The notes under the pieces: model-generated | The model's input: the letters and a program-made list of their open reading frames with translations, nothing else | Told to the model about the DNA's origin: nothing | The model's database searches: none | Origin: QHXW01 sp963847515 | Lineage (GTDB): Bacteria > Acidobacteriota > Terriglobia > Bryobacterales > Bryobacteraceae | Direction of reading: 5' to 3' | Assembly (NCBI GenBank): GCA_963847515.1 | Contig: CAWKAA010000007.1 | Location: forward strand, 372,001-436,000 | Length of the DNA: 64,000 bases | Made by a program: the position numbers and the translations under genes | In this document: positions 44,911-54,444 of the stretch, one piece after another | Layout of the letters: each line of letters begins with the position of its first letter | How positions within the stretch are numbered: position 1 is the first letter of the stretch

Positions 44911-45816
44911 ATGAGCATCATCACACCAGGAGAACTTCGCGCAAGAGTATTTGTCAGTTGCGGACAGGCAAAAGGTACCGACGAGGAGTTGACCGCTCTG
45001 ACGATCGCTACCAAGCTGAAGGAACTCGGCTTCGACCCGTATATTGGAGTACAGGAGCAGACTTTACGCGGTCTCAAAGAGAATATCTTCGCGCAATTAG
45101 AAAAATCCGAATACTACCTCTTCATAGATTTCAAACGCGAGCAATTGGCAGGCGCTCAGCCTGCCACCTTTCGAGGTTCTCTATTCTCGCACCAGGAGCT
45201 TGCGCTAGCGTCTTATCTAGACATCGATGTGCTGGCTTTTCAGGAAGTCGGCGTTAAGAAAAGTGACGGAATACTCCAGTTTCTGCAAGCGAATGCCGTG
45301 GAATTCGAAGACAGAAAATTCCTGGCTGATCTGGTTGTCAAGAAGATTCGGGAGCGCGACTGGAACGCGACGTGGCGGAATGAACTTGTGCTACAGCGTG
45401 AGCCCGGTCAATTTTCAGACGCGCGACGCGTGGAACTGCGGGACGGGGTGGAGCGATACTACACGGGCAGGTTTTTTCAAATCGACGTACTCAACCGTCA
45501 CCGGACGAAGATGGCGACGAATTGCTACGTGTATCTGGCACGAGCGATCGATTTGCGAACCTCAGCCGTAATCCCAACCCAGACCGTCGAATTCAAGTGG
45601 GCTGGCTCCACTCTGCCGAATGCTCAGATTCTTCCCCGCCAAATGCGTCAATTCGATGCCTTTTGGATTGACCACGAGTCTCCACTGAAGCTGAAGTTCA
45701 ATCCATACTGTGACGCCTTTGGCTTCACTCCCGATATCGAGACGGAAGGCCATACAAGCTGGAATATGTCGTGGTCGCAGACAACTTCCCTACCACGCAC
45801 GCGTCATTCACTCTGA
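44911..45816 (+). CDS. TIR-like protein with C-terminal beta-sandwich; likely frameshifted near its end
   Basis: 301 residues in the open frame; the N-terminal half is TIR-like: ARVFVSCGQAKGTDEELTAL, FDPYIGVQEQTLRGLKENIF, YLFIDFKREQL and FRGSLFSHQELALASYLDID with Glu in a SHQE motif at the catalytic position. Residues ~190-300 form a beta-rich domain (GVERYYTGRFFQIDVLNRH, CYVYLARAIDL, VEFKWAGSTLP). Near 45753 one base seems missing; in the next frame the protein continues KLEYVVVADNFPTTHASFTL...LDLTTFEPAPGEGAS to TAG at 45878. The gene is alone. Immune or signalling role is inferred from the fold. Confidence 0.7.
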   Translation: MSIITPGELRARVFVSCGQAKGTDEELTALTIATKLKELGFDPYIGVQEQTLRGLKENIFAQLEKSEYYLFIDFKREQLAGAQPATFRGSLFSHQELALASYLDIDVLAFQEVGVKKSDGILQFLQANAVEFEDRKFLADLVVKKIRERDWNATWRNELVLQREPGQFSDARRVELRDGVERYYTGRFFQIDVLNRHRTKMATNCYVYLARAIDLRTSAVIPTQTVEFKWAGSTLPNAQILPRQMRQFDAFWIDHESPLKLKFNPYCDAFGFTPDIETEGHTSWNMSWSQTTSLPRTRHSL

Positions 45817-45884
45817 ACTTGAAGAATACCCTGGACCTCACGACGTTCGAGCCGGCTCCTGGCGAAGGCGCCAGCTAGGGGAAG

Positions 45885-46245
45885 TGGAGGCAACGTCTTT
45901 CTGCTCCAGCTTCCGCAACACTGCACGAACCAGCTCTCCTGTAATGGCCGGTTCCTCAGTTCTCGAAAGGGCGCGAAGATCTAGGATTGCGTAACCCGCC
46001 GCAAGCCAGCGGTGACAGTTCCGGATAAACGCGTGACGGTAAAGCAATCTCCGGTTCGGAGGCGGCGCCGAGAGTCGAGATGCTTCATCCACGCGCAGCC
46101 AAATCCTCCGTCGGGGCCGCAACGTTGTCACCTATAATCTCGCCAGCGTCCAGATATGCTTGGGTTCGTGTCCAGTGCATGTGCTGCAGGGGCTTGCACA
46201 CATAGGTGCAGGCCGGATCATAGATGCGCAGGTCTTTGTAAAACG
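45885..46245 (-). pseudogene. Decayed gene remnant, unrecognised
   Basis: Two minus-strand frames appear to belong together: YKDLRIYDPACTYVCKPLQH...TQAYLDAGEIIGDNVA, then after a one-base shift near 46100 RVDEASRLSAP, GYAILDLRALSRTEEPAITG and ELVRAVLRKLEQ. The two parts are protein-like but the 5' and 3' ends are missing. I cannot name the family. Confidence 0.3.
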
Positions 46246-46731
46246 GAGGCAGACTTAACCTTCGCGCAGTTCGTGATGATGACTCCCTTTCCCGGCACCG
46301 TGGACTTCGATCGATGGGAGAAGAACATGAACGGGAGCGTTCTTCACGTGGACGGAGTTCCGATCACCCGCTATTGGCTGATTCCCGCCGGCGTGCGGCC
46401 GAAGATGTTCAGTGCGCACGAGACGATGACCACGGACGAGATCCGCGAGCGGACGCAGGGGGTCTGGGATACCTTTTACAGCCTGCGGGAGATTTGGGAA
46501 CGGTCGAAGTGCGTACCCACGCTGCGCGGCCGGCTGGCGTTCCTGTTCATCTCGAAGTTGTATCGCCAGATGTACGCGAACACTGGCATTTCGACGGACA
46601 GTGCCCGGAGGCAAAAGGCAACACGGATGGCGCGTTGGCTGGCCGTGCCGGGACTTGGGAAGTCAAGGATGATCGCCCCATCGACCCCCATCCAAGCGAT
46701 CGACCTTTTGGCCTCGCGTCTAACCCTTTAG
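46246..46731 (+). pseudogene. B12-binding radical SAM protein C-terminal fragment (DUF4070)
   Basis: The last ~160 residues of a B12-binding radical SAM enzyme: TFAQFVMMTPFPGTVDFDRW, VPITRYWLIPAGVRPKMF, MTTDEIRERTQGVWDTFY and RLAFLFISKLYRQMYANTGI match the DUF4070 tail. Relatives methylate hopanoids or other lipids. The B12- and SAM-binding parts are missing, and upstream DNA is unrelated. It is followed 14 bp later by the DUF4331 gene. Confidence 0.6.
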
Positions 46732-46744
46732 GAGAAGATTCGCC

Positions 46745-47797
46745 ATGTCGCATCATTTCGATACGCCTACCGCAAAAGAAGATCCCCGCATCAACGTCTG
46801 CGACTTCTACTTGTTTCGCGGCCGCCCGGGCACAACGGTGATGGCTTTGACCGTGAATCCGAACGCCGGCGTCGGCGCGCCCGACACCTTCCGCGACGAA
46901 GGTCTCTACGCCTTTCGCTTCGACACGAATCGCGATCTTCGCGAAGACGTCGCCTTCAAGGTCCAGTTCGGCGCGCCCGCCGACGCCGATGGCGGCGAGC
47001 ACCGGCACGTTCAGACCTTCGAGGTCCGGCGCGCCACCGGAGCGGACGCGCTGAAAGGCGCCGCGGGCGAACTCATCATTTCCGGGAATACGGGACGCGT
47101 GGCGAAAGCGGATCAAGGCTGCCTGGCGTACGCAGGCCTCGCGCCCGATCTGTTCGCCTCCGATGGCGCCGGTTTTGGTGCCTTCAGAAAAGCTCTGTGG
47201 TCCGAAAACCGGTTTGCCCCGGAGGCGTTCCAGAATCGCCAGAACTTCTTTGGCGGGAAGAATGTCACCGCCATCGTCCTCGAGGTCCCCAGCAATCTGA
47301 TCGGCCGAGGTGTGGTGCACGCCTGGGCCACCGCATCGCTCTACGGGCACGCGCCGGAGGTGCAGGTATCGCGTTGGGGCCTGCCGATGATCACCCACAT
47401 CCTGCTCTCCGATCCTTCGCTGCACGACGCATCGGAAAACTACAACCGCGCGGTCCCGGCGGACGAAGTGGCGCTGTTCTCCAAGCCGATCCGCGACTTC
47501 GTGGAAAAAGTCACCGCGCTCGCCGACTCAGCGGCCGACCCATCCGCCTACGCTACGCAACTCCTCGCGCGCCTCTGCCCAGGCGTCCTTCCATACGAAT
47601 TGGACACGCCCGCCGCATTCACCTTTGCCGCCTTCAACGGCCGCAGCCTCTGCGACGACGTGATGGACGTGATTATCACGCTGGCCACGAACACGGCCCT
47701 CGGCGATGGGGTGGCGCCCGATAAGCGGCTGATGCGCCCGGATTTTCCCTATTTCGGCGAGCCGCACGCCACTGCGGCAAACTACGCGAAGCAGTGA
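46745..47797 (+). CDS. DUF4331-family protein
   Basis: 350 residues, ATG preceded by AGGAGAAG. The sequence MSHHFDTPTAKEDPRINVCD, DFYLFRGRPGTTVMALTVNP, GLYAFRFDTNRDLREDV and PDFPYFGEPHATAANY fit DUF4331, a family of secreted or cytosolic beta-rich proteins of unknown function found in many soil bacteria. No signal peptide is visible. It is intact. Confidence 0.75.
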   Translation: MSHHFDTPTAKEDPRINVCDFYLFRGRPGTTVMALTVNPNAGVGAPDTFRDEGLYAFRFDTNRDLREDVAFKVQFGAPADADGGEHRHVQTFEVRRATGADALKGAAGELIISGNTGRVAKADQGCLAYAGLAPDLFASDGAGFGAFRKALWSENRFAPEAFQNRQNFFGGKNVTAIVLEVPSNLIGRGVVHAWATASLYGHAPEVQVSRWGLPMITHILLSDPSLHDASENYNRAVPADEVALFSKPIRDFVEKVTALADSAADPSAYATQLLARLCPGVLPYELDTPAAFTFAAFNGRSLCDDVMDVIITLATNTALGDGVAPDKRLMRPDFPYFGEPHATAANYAKQ

Positions 47798-47896
47798 GGG
47801 CCAAGGAGTGAGCGCACGGACGACACAGCGGCGATCGTTCTTCGCCGTCAAAAGCGCCTTGGTCCCGACGGCCGTGAGCGTTTTTCCCGACGAACT

Positions 47897-48580
47897 TTAT
47901 CCTGCTCCCGCGGAGTTGGGCGGAGCGGGCGTAGCGACGACATTGTTTACTAACACGCAAGTGTTAGGGCCACCCGTTTGAAGGAACAGGACATTCTCGA
48001 CGATGAGACTAGGGCACGCGATCACGGTGAAGCCCAGGAGATCGGCCCTCAGGATATTGTGTCGCACAATCGAGTTGCTACCGTCCAAAAACAGTGCACT
48101 GGGCGGCGTGAAGAGGGCGCCGCCGATGAACGACGCGTGGACCTCCACCTGAAGTTCCTCGACGATGACGTTACTTGAGGCGGCAAGTCTCACACCCACG
48201 ATGACCGGGCTAACAAACCCTCCTGTTCCGACTTGGGATACATCGATAGCTCCATTCCGGATCGCGATCTTTCGGAATTGAGTAATCCCTGAGTCCGAGA
48301 TGCAGAAAACACCCCCCGTGGGGCTGACCGTGAAGGAGCACGAAATAGTGAAGCCATTTAGATCAAGCGATACGTTACTGCTAAAGATCTGGATTGCACC
48401 GACATTCACGGGCGCGGTTAAGTTGCTAGATAACTTGTAGCTCCCCGGTTGCGTGATCGTATATGGGAAGCCGCCGGCGGCCATCACGGTCGATTGGTTG
48501 ATCAAGACCACGCCGTCCACGGCAAATGCGCAGGTCGATCCCAGCGCCGCGGCCAGCACAAGAAACAAAGATTTCCTCAT
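47897..48580 (-). CDS. Secreted right-handed beta-helix protein
   Basis: 227 residues from ATG 48580, with AAGGAG upstream. A signal peptide (KSLFLVLAAALGSTCAFA) is followed by strand-rich repeats with the beta-helix rhythm: LNGFTISCSFTVSPTG, FRKIAIRNGAIDVSQVG, IVGVRLAASSNVIVEEL, NSIVRHNILRADLL, LIVENVLFLQTGG. Such folds serve as polysaccharide lyases, adhesins or surface proteins. No catalytic residues are evident. Extracellular by prediction. Confidence 0.6.
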   Translation of the reverse strand: MRKSLFLVLAAALGSTCAFAVDGVVLINQSTVMAAGGFPYTITQPGSYKLSSNLTAPVNVGAIQIFSSNVSLDLNGFTISCSFTVSPTGGVFCISDSGITQFRKIAIRNGAIDVSQVGTGGFVSPVIVGVRLAASSNVIVEELQVEVHASFIGGALFTPPSALFLDGSNSIVRHNILRADLLGFTVIACPSLIVENVLFLQTGGPNTCVLVNNVVATPAPPNSAGAG

Positions 48581-48780
48581 AACGTTTTTTCTCCTTATTT
48601 GCAAGATTGCCGGCGCGGAATGAATGTCCGGGCCGCCCAAGGCCGCTCATTTCTTGATTCTCGAGCCCCGGTTCTGTTCCAGATCATGAAGCCCCCACAT
48701 TTTCTACCTGCGTCGCCGGAGTGAAAATCCGCTTTCGGCGCTAGATTTTTTGGGGTGAAAGTGCGGATTTCGTACCGGTA

Positions 48781-49030
48781 CTATTTGTGCGCCATCTGCC
48801 GCTCGACGAACGGATTATTCGGCAGCTTGCGGTCCCAGTGCCGCCACAGCTCCAGGCAATTTTGATCCAAGGTGCCCGCTTCATCCGTCCGTCCCACGCG
48901 CCTCAGCAGCGCGGCCAGCGCACCATCGAGCCGCGAGATCTGGGCAGCGTTGAGTAAATCGTTCTGAAGGTCGGTATTGGATTTGATGATCCGGCCGCGC
49001 AAATCCTGATAGGCTTCAAAGGCCGGCGTT
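48781..49030 (-). pseudogene. C-terminal fragment of a TPR protein (kinase-associated type)
   Basis: The frame reads YQDLRGRIIKSNTDLQN, ISRLDGALAALLRRVGRTDE and LELWRHWDRKLPNNPFVERQ before the stop. The 'L-x-x-W-D-R-K-L-P-N-N-x-F-V-x-R-Q' tail is typical of acidobacterial serine/threonine kinases with C-terminal TPRs. Kinase and repeat domains are missing upstream. Confidence 0.5.
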
Positions 49031-49572
49031 TCACCGCATCACTCATGGATATGGTGAGTATAATCGCTCTTCCGAGTCCGCATACATCGAATCAAGTAAT
49101 GCAGCCATCGCGCCAGCCTGCTACCACGGCCACAGTTTTTCCGCCAGGCGCCTTTCTGCGCTGGCGGGGGCGCGGCCGTCTGCTGCGTGGGGATTGCCAA
49201 ATTGGCCGAGTCCGCCGAAATACTTATCCTTCGCCCATCGGTCGTGAGCCCTATTGGCGTCGATCCGCGACTACGACCACTGCTCCGCCCCATCGCGGGT
49301 CGCGGCCGTCACTCTGAGAGGAGGGCTTCACCCCGTTCGACTGTGCCTGGACTGAACCCCCAAAATTGAGCCCCTCGCAATTGGCATACCCTGCATGTGT
49401 GCCGATTGTGTGCCAACTCCGCCGAAATGCCATGATTTCAAGAAGTCTCAATTGAACTTCAGTTGTGTGTAAGTATCATACAGCGATTAGGATACGAGAC
49501 TCCGCGCAACTGACTCCCACAGCGGTCAGTCCAGGAAAAACCACAGGTTTAGAGATGTAGGAGGAAATGCGC
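49031..49572. other. Intergenic region, nothing recognised
   Basis: About 540 bp between the TPR relic and the RidA remnant. Short overlapping frames on both strands show no protein-like composition; no repeat or RNA structure found. Confidence 0.35.
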
Positions 49573-49840
49573 ATGCCACAGGCAAAAATCAATCCCTGGA
49601 AGTGGCAGGACCAATACGGGTTTTCGCAGGCGATTGAGGTCAGTGGCGCCAGCCGGTTGCTATTCTGTGCGGGCCAGATCGCCCTTGATGCAGACGGTAA
49701 GGTGAAGTGTGCTAGGCGACATGCGTGGGCAGATTGAAGCTGCAATGAATAACGTGGAAGCCGTACTGGCAGCCGCGGGTTTATCGCTGGCGCACGTCGT
49801 CCGGCTGAACTACTACACAACCGATGTGGATGGCTTGGTC
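49573..49840 (+). pseudogene. RidA/YjgF-family fragment, frameshifted and cut by IS6
   Basis: From ATG 49573: KINPWKWQDQYGFSQAIEVS, RLLFCAGQIALDADGKV. An extra base near 49708 (TGCTAGGCGAC) shifts the frame; the neighbouring frame continues GDMRGQIEAAMNNVEAVLAA, LSLAHVVRLNYYTTDVDGL. The IS6 end then cuts the gene at 49841, removing the last third with the catalytic arginine region. RidA proteins hydrolyse reactive enamines. Confidence 0.65.
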
Positions 49841-50667
49841 GGCAGTGTTGCAACTTTCGATCTGCCGGCATGAGGGGGCGCAGCGAGGGTGGCTGCCGGG
49901 GTCTCAGGCGGCCAGTTCGAACAGCTTGTTGATGAACTGATTCTGATGCCGAACATCCGTCCCGTTCACCCATCGAACCTGTCCCTTCCGCATCATGTGG
50001 ATCGCTTCATAACCCTGAATCGTTCGTCGCGCCGCCTGGAACTCTCGGAATCCCTGCTTGGCGTTCACTCGTCGTTTGACCGCTCGATGGTCTTGCTCGA
50101 TGATGTTGTTCAAGTACTGCACGGGCCGGTGCCGGCAGCGACGGCGGAGAGTCCCTTCCTTCTTAATAGCCGGGATCGCCGAGGTGTGGATGGGCGCTAA
50201 ATCCGTGTTGATGACGCGAGGTTGTGGATGCGACCGATAGCTCAGAGCCTTGCGAAACAGCCGTTTGGCGGCATCGGCATCTCGGAAGGCCGACAACAGG
50301 AAATCGATCGTGGCGCCCGCCGAATCGATGGCCCGATACAGATAACACCAGCCGCCTTTGACCTTAAGGTAGGTCTCATCCACACGCCACGATTTGTTCG
50401 TGGGCTTGAGATGCCGCCGCATCCGCTGTTCCAGTTCAGGGCCATAGCGCTGCACCCAACGCCACACCGTCGTGTGATCGGCTTCCAGGCCGCGCTCCTC
50501 CAGGAGCTCTTCGACATCGCGCAACGACAACGAGTATCGAAGGTACCAACGAACGGCACAAAGAATGAGTGCGGGTTCGGTCTGCCGCCATTTGAAGATC
50601 GTTGGTCGGGTTGCCACAGGTCCTTTCAGCCTACCAGCACGCGGCTCCGCGAAGTTGCAACACTACC
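49841..50667 (-). mobile_element. IS6-family element, complete
   Basis: 827 bp, ends GGCAGTGTTGCAACTT at 49841 and the matching GGTAGTGTTGCAACTT read inward from 50667. Flanking 8-mers (GCTTGGTC and GTCCAGAT) differ, so no target duplication remains. The left end cuts the RidA relic and the right end cuts the secreted hydrolase gene, so this copy probably caused a deletion between them. Confidence 0.8.
49904..50617 (-). CDS. IS6-family transposase
   Basis: 237 residues, full length. FKWRQTEPALILCAVRWYLR, an HTH (EADHTTVWRWVQRYG), and DDE residues WRVDETYLKVKGG, VINTDLAPIHTSA and YLNNIIEQDHRAVKRR. All catalytic residues present. It is about 40% similar by eye to the other IS6 transposase and much closer to the remnants at 43711 and 62075. 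Confidence 0.85.
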   Translation of the reverse strand: MATRPTIFKWRQTEPALILCAVRWYLRYSLSLRDVEELLEERGLEADHTTVWRWVQRYGPELEQRMRRHLKPTNKSWRVDETYLKVKGGWCYLYRAIDSAGATIDFLLSAFRDADAAKRLFRKALSYRSHPQPRVINTDLAPIHTSAIPAIKKEGTLRRRCRHRPVQYLNNIIEQDHRAVKRRVNAKQGFREFQAARRTIQGYEAIHMMRKGQVRWVNGTDVRHQNQFINKLFELAA

Positions 50668-51626
50668 GTCCAGATCTTGGCTACTTGTTCGTTAGGCAGC
50701 CAGGCCGCTTCAAGAGGGTTGCCCTTGTAGGAAGAAGCCGGGATAGCCGTTTGGCTAAGGAAGGGCGCTAGCCAAGCCTTGCTCATGTCCACCGGCTTGA
50801 GGTTTTGACTATTGCTGCCCTTGGCCGGCAGGCGCATCGCCAGGCAGGCGTCAAAGAAAGGAATCGCCAGATAACGCGAGTCGCCGCACTCATGGCCCGT
50901 GCGTGGATCGGGGGCAAATCCGGCCGGGCCGCCCTTGCTGCGATATTCGCGGGCCCTCGCTAGAGTGTTGATCCAGGCGCCGCGTTCCTGCTCTTTCACG
51001 CCGGCGTTTCCCATGACGGGGACCGCGTAAGCGGCGGCCGGCGTCTCGGGCTGCGGGAAATCTGGCCGGTTCCGGAACGAGCCGGATCGCAGGAACGCGG
51101 CAGCCACGCGGTCCGGGTATAGGGTTGTCATCACGTCTGACCAGATGCCGCCTCCCGAGTGTCCCCACAGGGCCCAGGGCACAGTCGCAAGCTCCGGATG
51201 GTTCGCCTGCGCCGACAACTCGCCGAGTGCTTTGAGAAAGGTTTTATCCGAGCCACGCCGCGGGTCGAACCAGAGTTCGGATCCGCCGGGGGAAGCGTCA
51301 GTTGCATCTGTCAGGACGTGATATGAGGGACCGAGCAAGGCGCAGTCCCATTTCTTCGCCAGCGCCTGCCAGTGTAAATCGTATGCGGCCGTGAATCCAT
51401 TTTCAGCCGCGTTTCTTCCCGCGCCGTGTTGATGAACGATCACGCAGCGGAATCGGGCGACGTCGTCGGGAACCCACATGATGTAGGTTACGCCAATCTG
51501 CAATTGGTTCGCTGCAGTCGACGGCGGGTACTCGACCTGTAAGTATTTTCCCGCTCCGTGAATTGGTCGACTCAGGAAACATAGACAACCCACCGTTAAC
51601 ACCAGCGCGCGCAAGTTGATTTCCAT
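50668..51626 (-). pseudogene. Secreted alpha/beta hydrolase, 3' end lost to IS6
   Basis: 319 residues remain. A signal peptide (LRALVLTVGCLCFLSRPIHG) precedes an esterase core: RCVIVHQHGAGRNAAENG (oxyanion), PWALWGHSGGGIWSDVM (nucleophile Ser), AAAFLRSGSFRN and RTGHECGDSRYLAIPFFDA. The reading continues into the IS6 end, giving a foreign tail. The normal C-terminus is missing. Relatives include polyhydroxyalkanoate depolymerase-like esterases. Followed downstream on the same strand by RidA before the IS cut. Confidence 0.65.
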
Positions 51627-51693
51627 CCATCTCTCCTTTCGAGTTACCGGACTGCCCGTTTGCGTTGAATAGATCTGCGCCCCGGTAGTGCAA

Positions 51694-53234
51694 CTACCGC
51701 TGGTGGCTCAGGATGAAATCCACCACCGGCTTCGGATCCTTGCGCGACACCGGGAAGTGACCCTCGCCCTCGGTCACCAGCACCGTGATCTTCCCGCCGA
51801 GTTCCTTGTACCGCTTCTCCGCCACCCGTGTCTGGTCCTTCAGCCACGGGTCGAGACTCCCGCAGTCGTGCAGAATCGGCACCCCGGCCTTGGCCAGCGG
51901 CGCCAGGTTGTCGATCGGCGGCGTCTTCGACATCAGGCTGCGCAGGAGCGGATTCCGGGCGTAAATCACCGAGACCTTGTCCGGGTTCGCGATCGCCCAC
52001 GCGTACGACTCGCCCGCCTTCGCCCCGGTCCCCTCCATCACCACCTTCTTCGCAAATCCGTTGTCGACCATCCGCTCATAGACCTCGTCCCACTGCTTTT
52101 GCACGGCCCCCGGCCCCGAGATTGGCGGCAACACGATGTGGTACCCTTGGCCAGTAGCGCCAGATCCACCGCCGAGTCGCGCTCGAGCGGGCTCGCATGG
52201 AACACCCACGGCTTGCCCGGCGCCGGCTTCTGCGGCACCACGATCGACATGGCATCCGCGTGGAAGTTACCCGTCCCCGGACCGTCATAGCGATCATAGG
52301 AGGGAACGTATCCCGGTCCGCGCACTGTCGCGTAAGTATCCTCCTTCTTCAGGTAGATGAGGGAATTCTCGAGGCTGTAGTAGTGCGTCTTGGTGTAAGT
52401 TGAATCGGCGAACGCCGGCCGGTTCGCCTCTACCGGATGCATGTGCTGCTCGATCCAGTCCGCGATCGGCGTCGGGTCCATGAGACTGTGCGGGTGATGC
52501 GCAACGCCTTCCTTCATGATCACGGTGATTGAGCCGCCCAACTGGTGATACATGTTCTCCACCACCATAGTGTGCCGCTGCAGCACAAAATCCTCAGTGC
52601 CGACGACGTGCAGCAGGGGCACGTCATGCTTGGCCAACTCCGGGATCTTGGCGAAATCTTCGTCGTAGACCGCCGGATTGTCCGCGTAGATACAGGCCAC
52701 CTTGTCGGGGTTGACCACACCCCAGTTGAACGCATTGACTCCGCCCTTGCTCATCCCGACGAAGGCCGCTTTCTTCGCCAGGCCGTGGTTTTCCGTCATG
52801 AACTTGTACCACACGTCCCACGCCTTGCCCTGTCTGCCGGGGTCGGGCGCCACATAGGCGATGTGAAAACCGCGTTTCAGTAGCTCGACTTCGGATTGAG
52901 GCTGGTGGTTCCAATAGCAGCCTCGCCATGACCACGGATTGCCGGGCGCCGCCTTCTTGGGGACGACTACGACGCAGCGGCGCTTGCCGCCCTTTACACT
53001 CTCGTCGATTCCGAAGCTCGTCACCTCGCTCGCCGGGGCCGTCATAGGCGTGATCGCCCCAGTGGCATCGTCCATTATGAAGTCATAGCGGTCGAACCCT
53101 TCGTGCCAAGTGGTTTTCTCGCCTTCGAAGGGGACGTACACGTCCGCTGCCGTGGCGTTGCTGGAAGTCCAAACGATGGCCGCTGCGAAGAACAACTTGA
53201 GACCGGAGCGAAAATGTCTTCTTGAACTGTTCAT
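51694..53234 (-). pseudogene. Tandem-duplicated secreted alpha/beta hydrolase, one frameshift
   Basis: Two overlapping frames form one ~510-residue protein. A signal segment (LKLFFAAAIVWTSSNATA) is followed by hydrolase copy A (YDFIMDDATGAITPMTAPAS; FVGMSKGGVNAFNWG with nucleophile Ser; GVAHHPHSLMDPTPIADW). Copy B repeats the pattern (NFHADAMSIVVPQKPAPGKP; GTGAKAGESYAWA; EGEGHFPVSRKDPKPVVDF). Near 52140 a G run appears one base short: AKG should continue YHIVLPPISGP. Copy B lacks a clear GxSxG nucleophile, so it may be inactive. Possibly an indel error in a homopolymer. Confidence 0.6.
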
Positions 53235-53303
53235 GGTCCTTACTCTTTCTCCTTCTTAGATTCTTATGCAGCGTCGGTGCACGGCTGTAATCTCGGGTTC
53301 GAG

Positions 53304-53921
53304 TCACCTTGGAGGGCGACCTCCAGCGCGTGACGTTCGGCGCGTCGCGGCGCCAAGCCGTTGAGCCTCGCCTCGACCGAGGGGTTGGGCGTCGCTGTTT
53401 GCCAGCGCTTGCAGCACATACGTACACCGCTCTGCAACCGAAACCTTGGGTACCTCGATGAGCTGATATCGGCACCGACGGTACCACTCCTGCGTGATGC
53501 TGTTGACCGACTCAGCGTGCTCGAACCTGTGGTCGCGTTCGGCGTCGTTCGTGTAGATCGCCCTCCACGGGGGCAAGACGAAGACCTTGGAACAGTATTG
53601 GTACTTCGAGAGCCACATACTCAACTCGCTCTCGTTCAGAGGTGTGACGTGATCGAGCGAGCAAAGAGCATCGAGGACGCTTCGATCATAGAAGACGTGG
53701 CCCGGGGTTGCAGCGTGATGAACAAAGTTCTCGATGTCCATTCGCAGCACTTCGTGCGTGAACTTATACGCATTCGGTCGCGGACTCAGCCCGCGCCTAC
53801 GGCGGTCTTGGATGATGGTGCGCGCGCTATCGCCGACGATGGTGTAGCCGCGAGCCTGCAGCGCCAGCAAGAGCGTGGTCTTCCCTGCGCCGGGGCCACC
53901 AGTGATTACTATTCGCGACAT
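53304..53921 (-). CDS. P-loop NTPase, AAA_28-type kinase-like protein
   Basis: 205 residues. Walker A is ITGGPGAGKTTLL right at the N-terminus, followed by YTIVGDSARTIIQDRRRRG, the HVFYDRSVLDAL switch (Walker B-like) and WRAIYTNDAERDHRFEHA, then the lid. Family members are small cytosolic NTPases of unknown role, sometimes called ATP/GTP-binding kinase-like. The last ~30 residues are Arg/Gly-rich and may extend beyond the fold. Complete, single gene. Confidence 0.7.
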   Translation of the reverse strand: MSRIVITGGPGAGKTTLLLALQARGYTIVGDSARTIIQDRRRRGLSPRPNAYKFTHEVLRMDIENFVHHAATPGHVFYDRSVLDALCSLDHVTPLNESELSMWLSKYQYCSKVFVLPPWRAIYTNDAERDHRFEHAESVNSITQEWYRRCRYQLIEVPKVSVAERCTYVLQALANSDAQPLGRGEAQRLGAATRRTSRAGGRPPR

Positions 53922-54173
53922 GCTGAGGTGCCTCGCCCGTGTTTGCGACGCCTAACTAATAGTAGGCCGACCAGCATATCGCGCTCGGCCCTGCCGCGCT
54001 CGCAGCATAACGCCAAACCGCTGGTACCCGCGAGATCCGTCAAGCGATTGACTGCTGGATACTTGGCTGAATTATGAATTGCGGCGTCGGCGATTCGGCC
54101 GACCTACATAGCGTGAGGCCAGCAGTGATCATCCAGCCGAGTAGAATCCAGGCGATCCAGAGTAAGTGCAGCG

Positions 54174-54420
54174 CTAAAACAGCGACTTCAAGCGCGGTGT
54201 ACAATTGTGCAGTTCCTCAGTACCTCCAGAAGCCTGCGACCTGCATCGCACGAGGTTGAGATCCGAGGAGTAGCGCCACCGCAGATTATAGCCCGCGTCG
54301 TACCAAGCTTCTGGCGTGTTCTCGAGGATGCCGGTGACAGTGAACGTGGTGCTGGCCACGGTCAGCGTGCCGGGCAGCACGGTGCCGTCCACGAAGCTGG
54401 CAGTCGGATGCGGGCGGCGA
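54174..54420 (-). pseudogene. Unrecognised protein fragment
   Basis: The minus frame contains GTVLPGTLTVASTTFTVTGI, LENTPEAWYDAGYNLRWRYS and a short tail, beta-rich and protein-like. The start lies in the next gene's 3' end and no ribosome-binding site is present. Family unknown. Confidence 0.3.
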
Positions 54421-54444
54421 GCCGTATGCCTTTCAGCGTGATAG

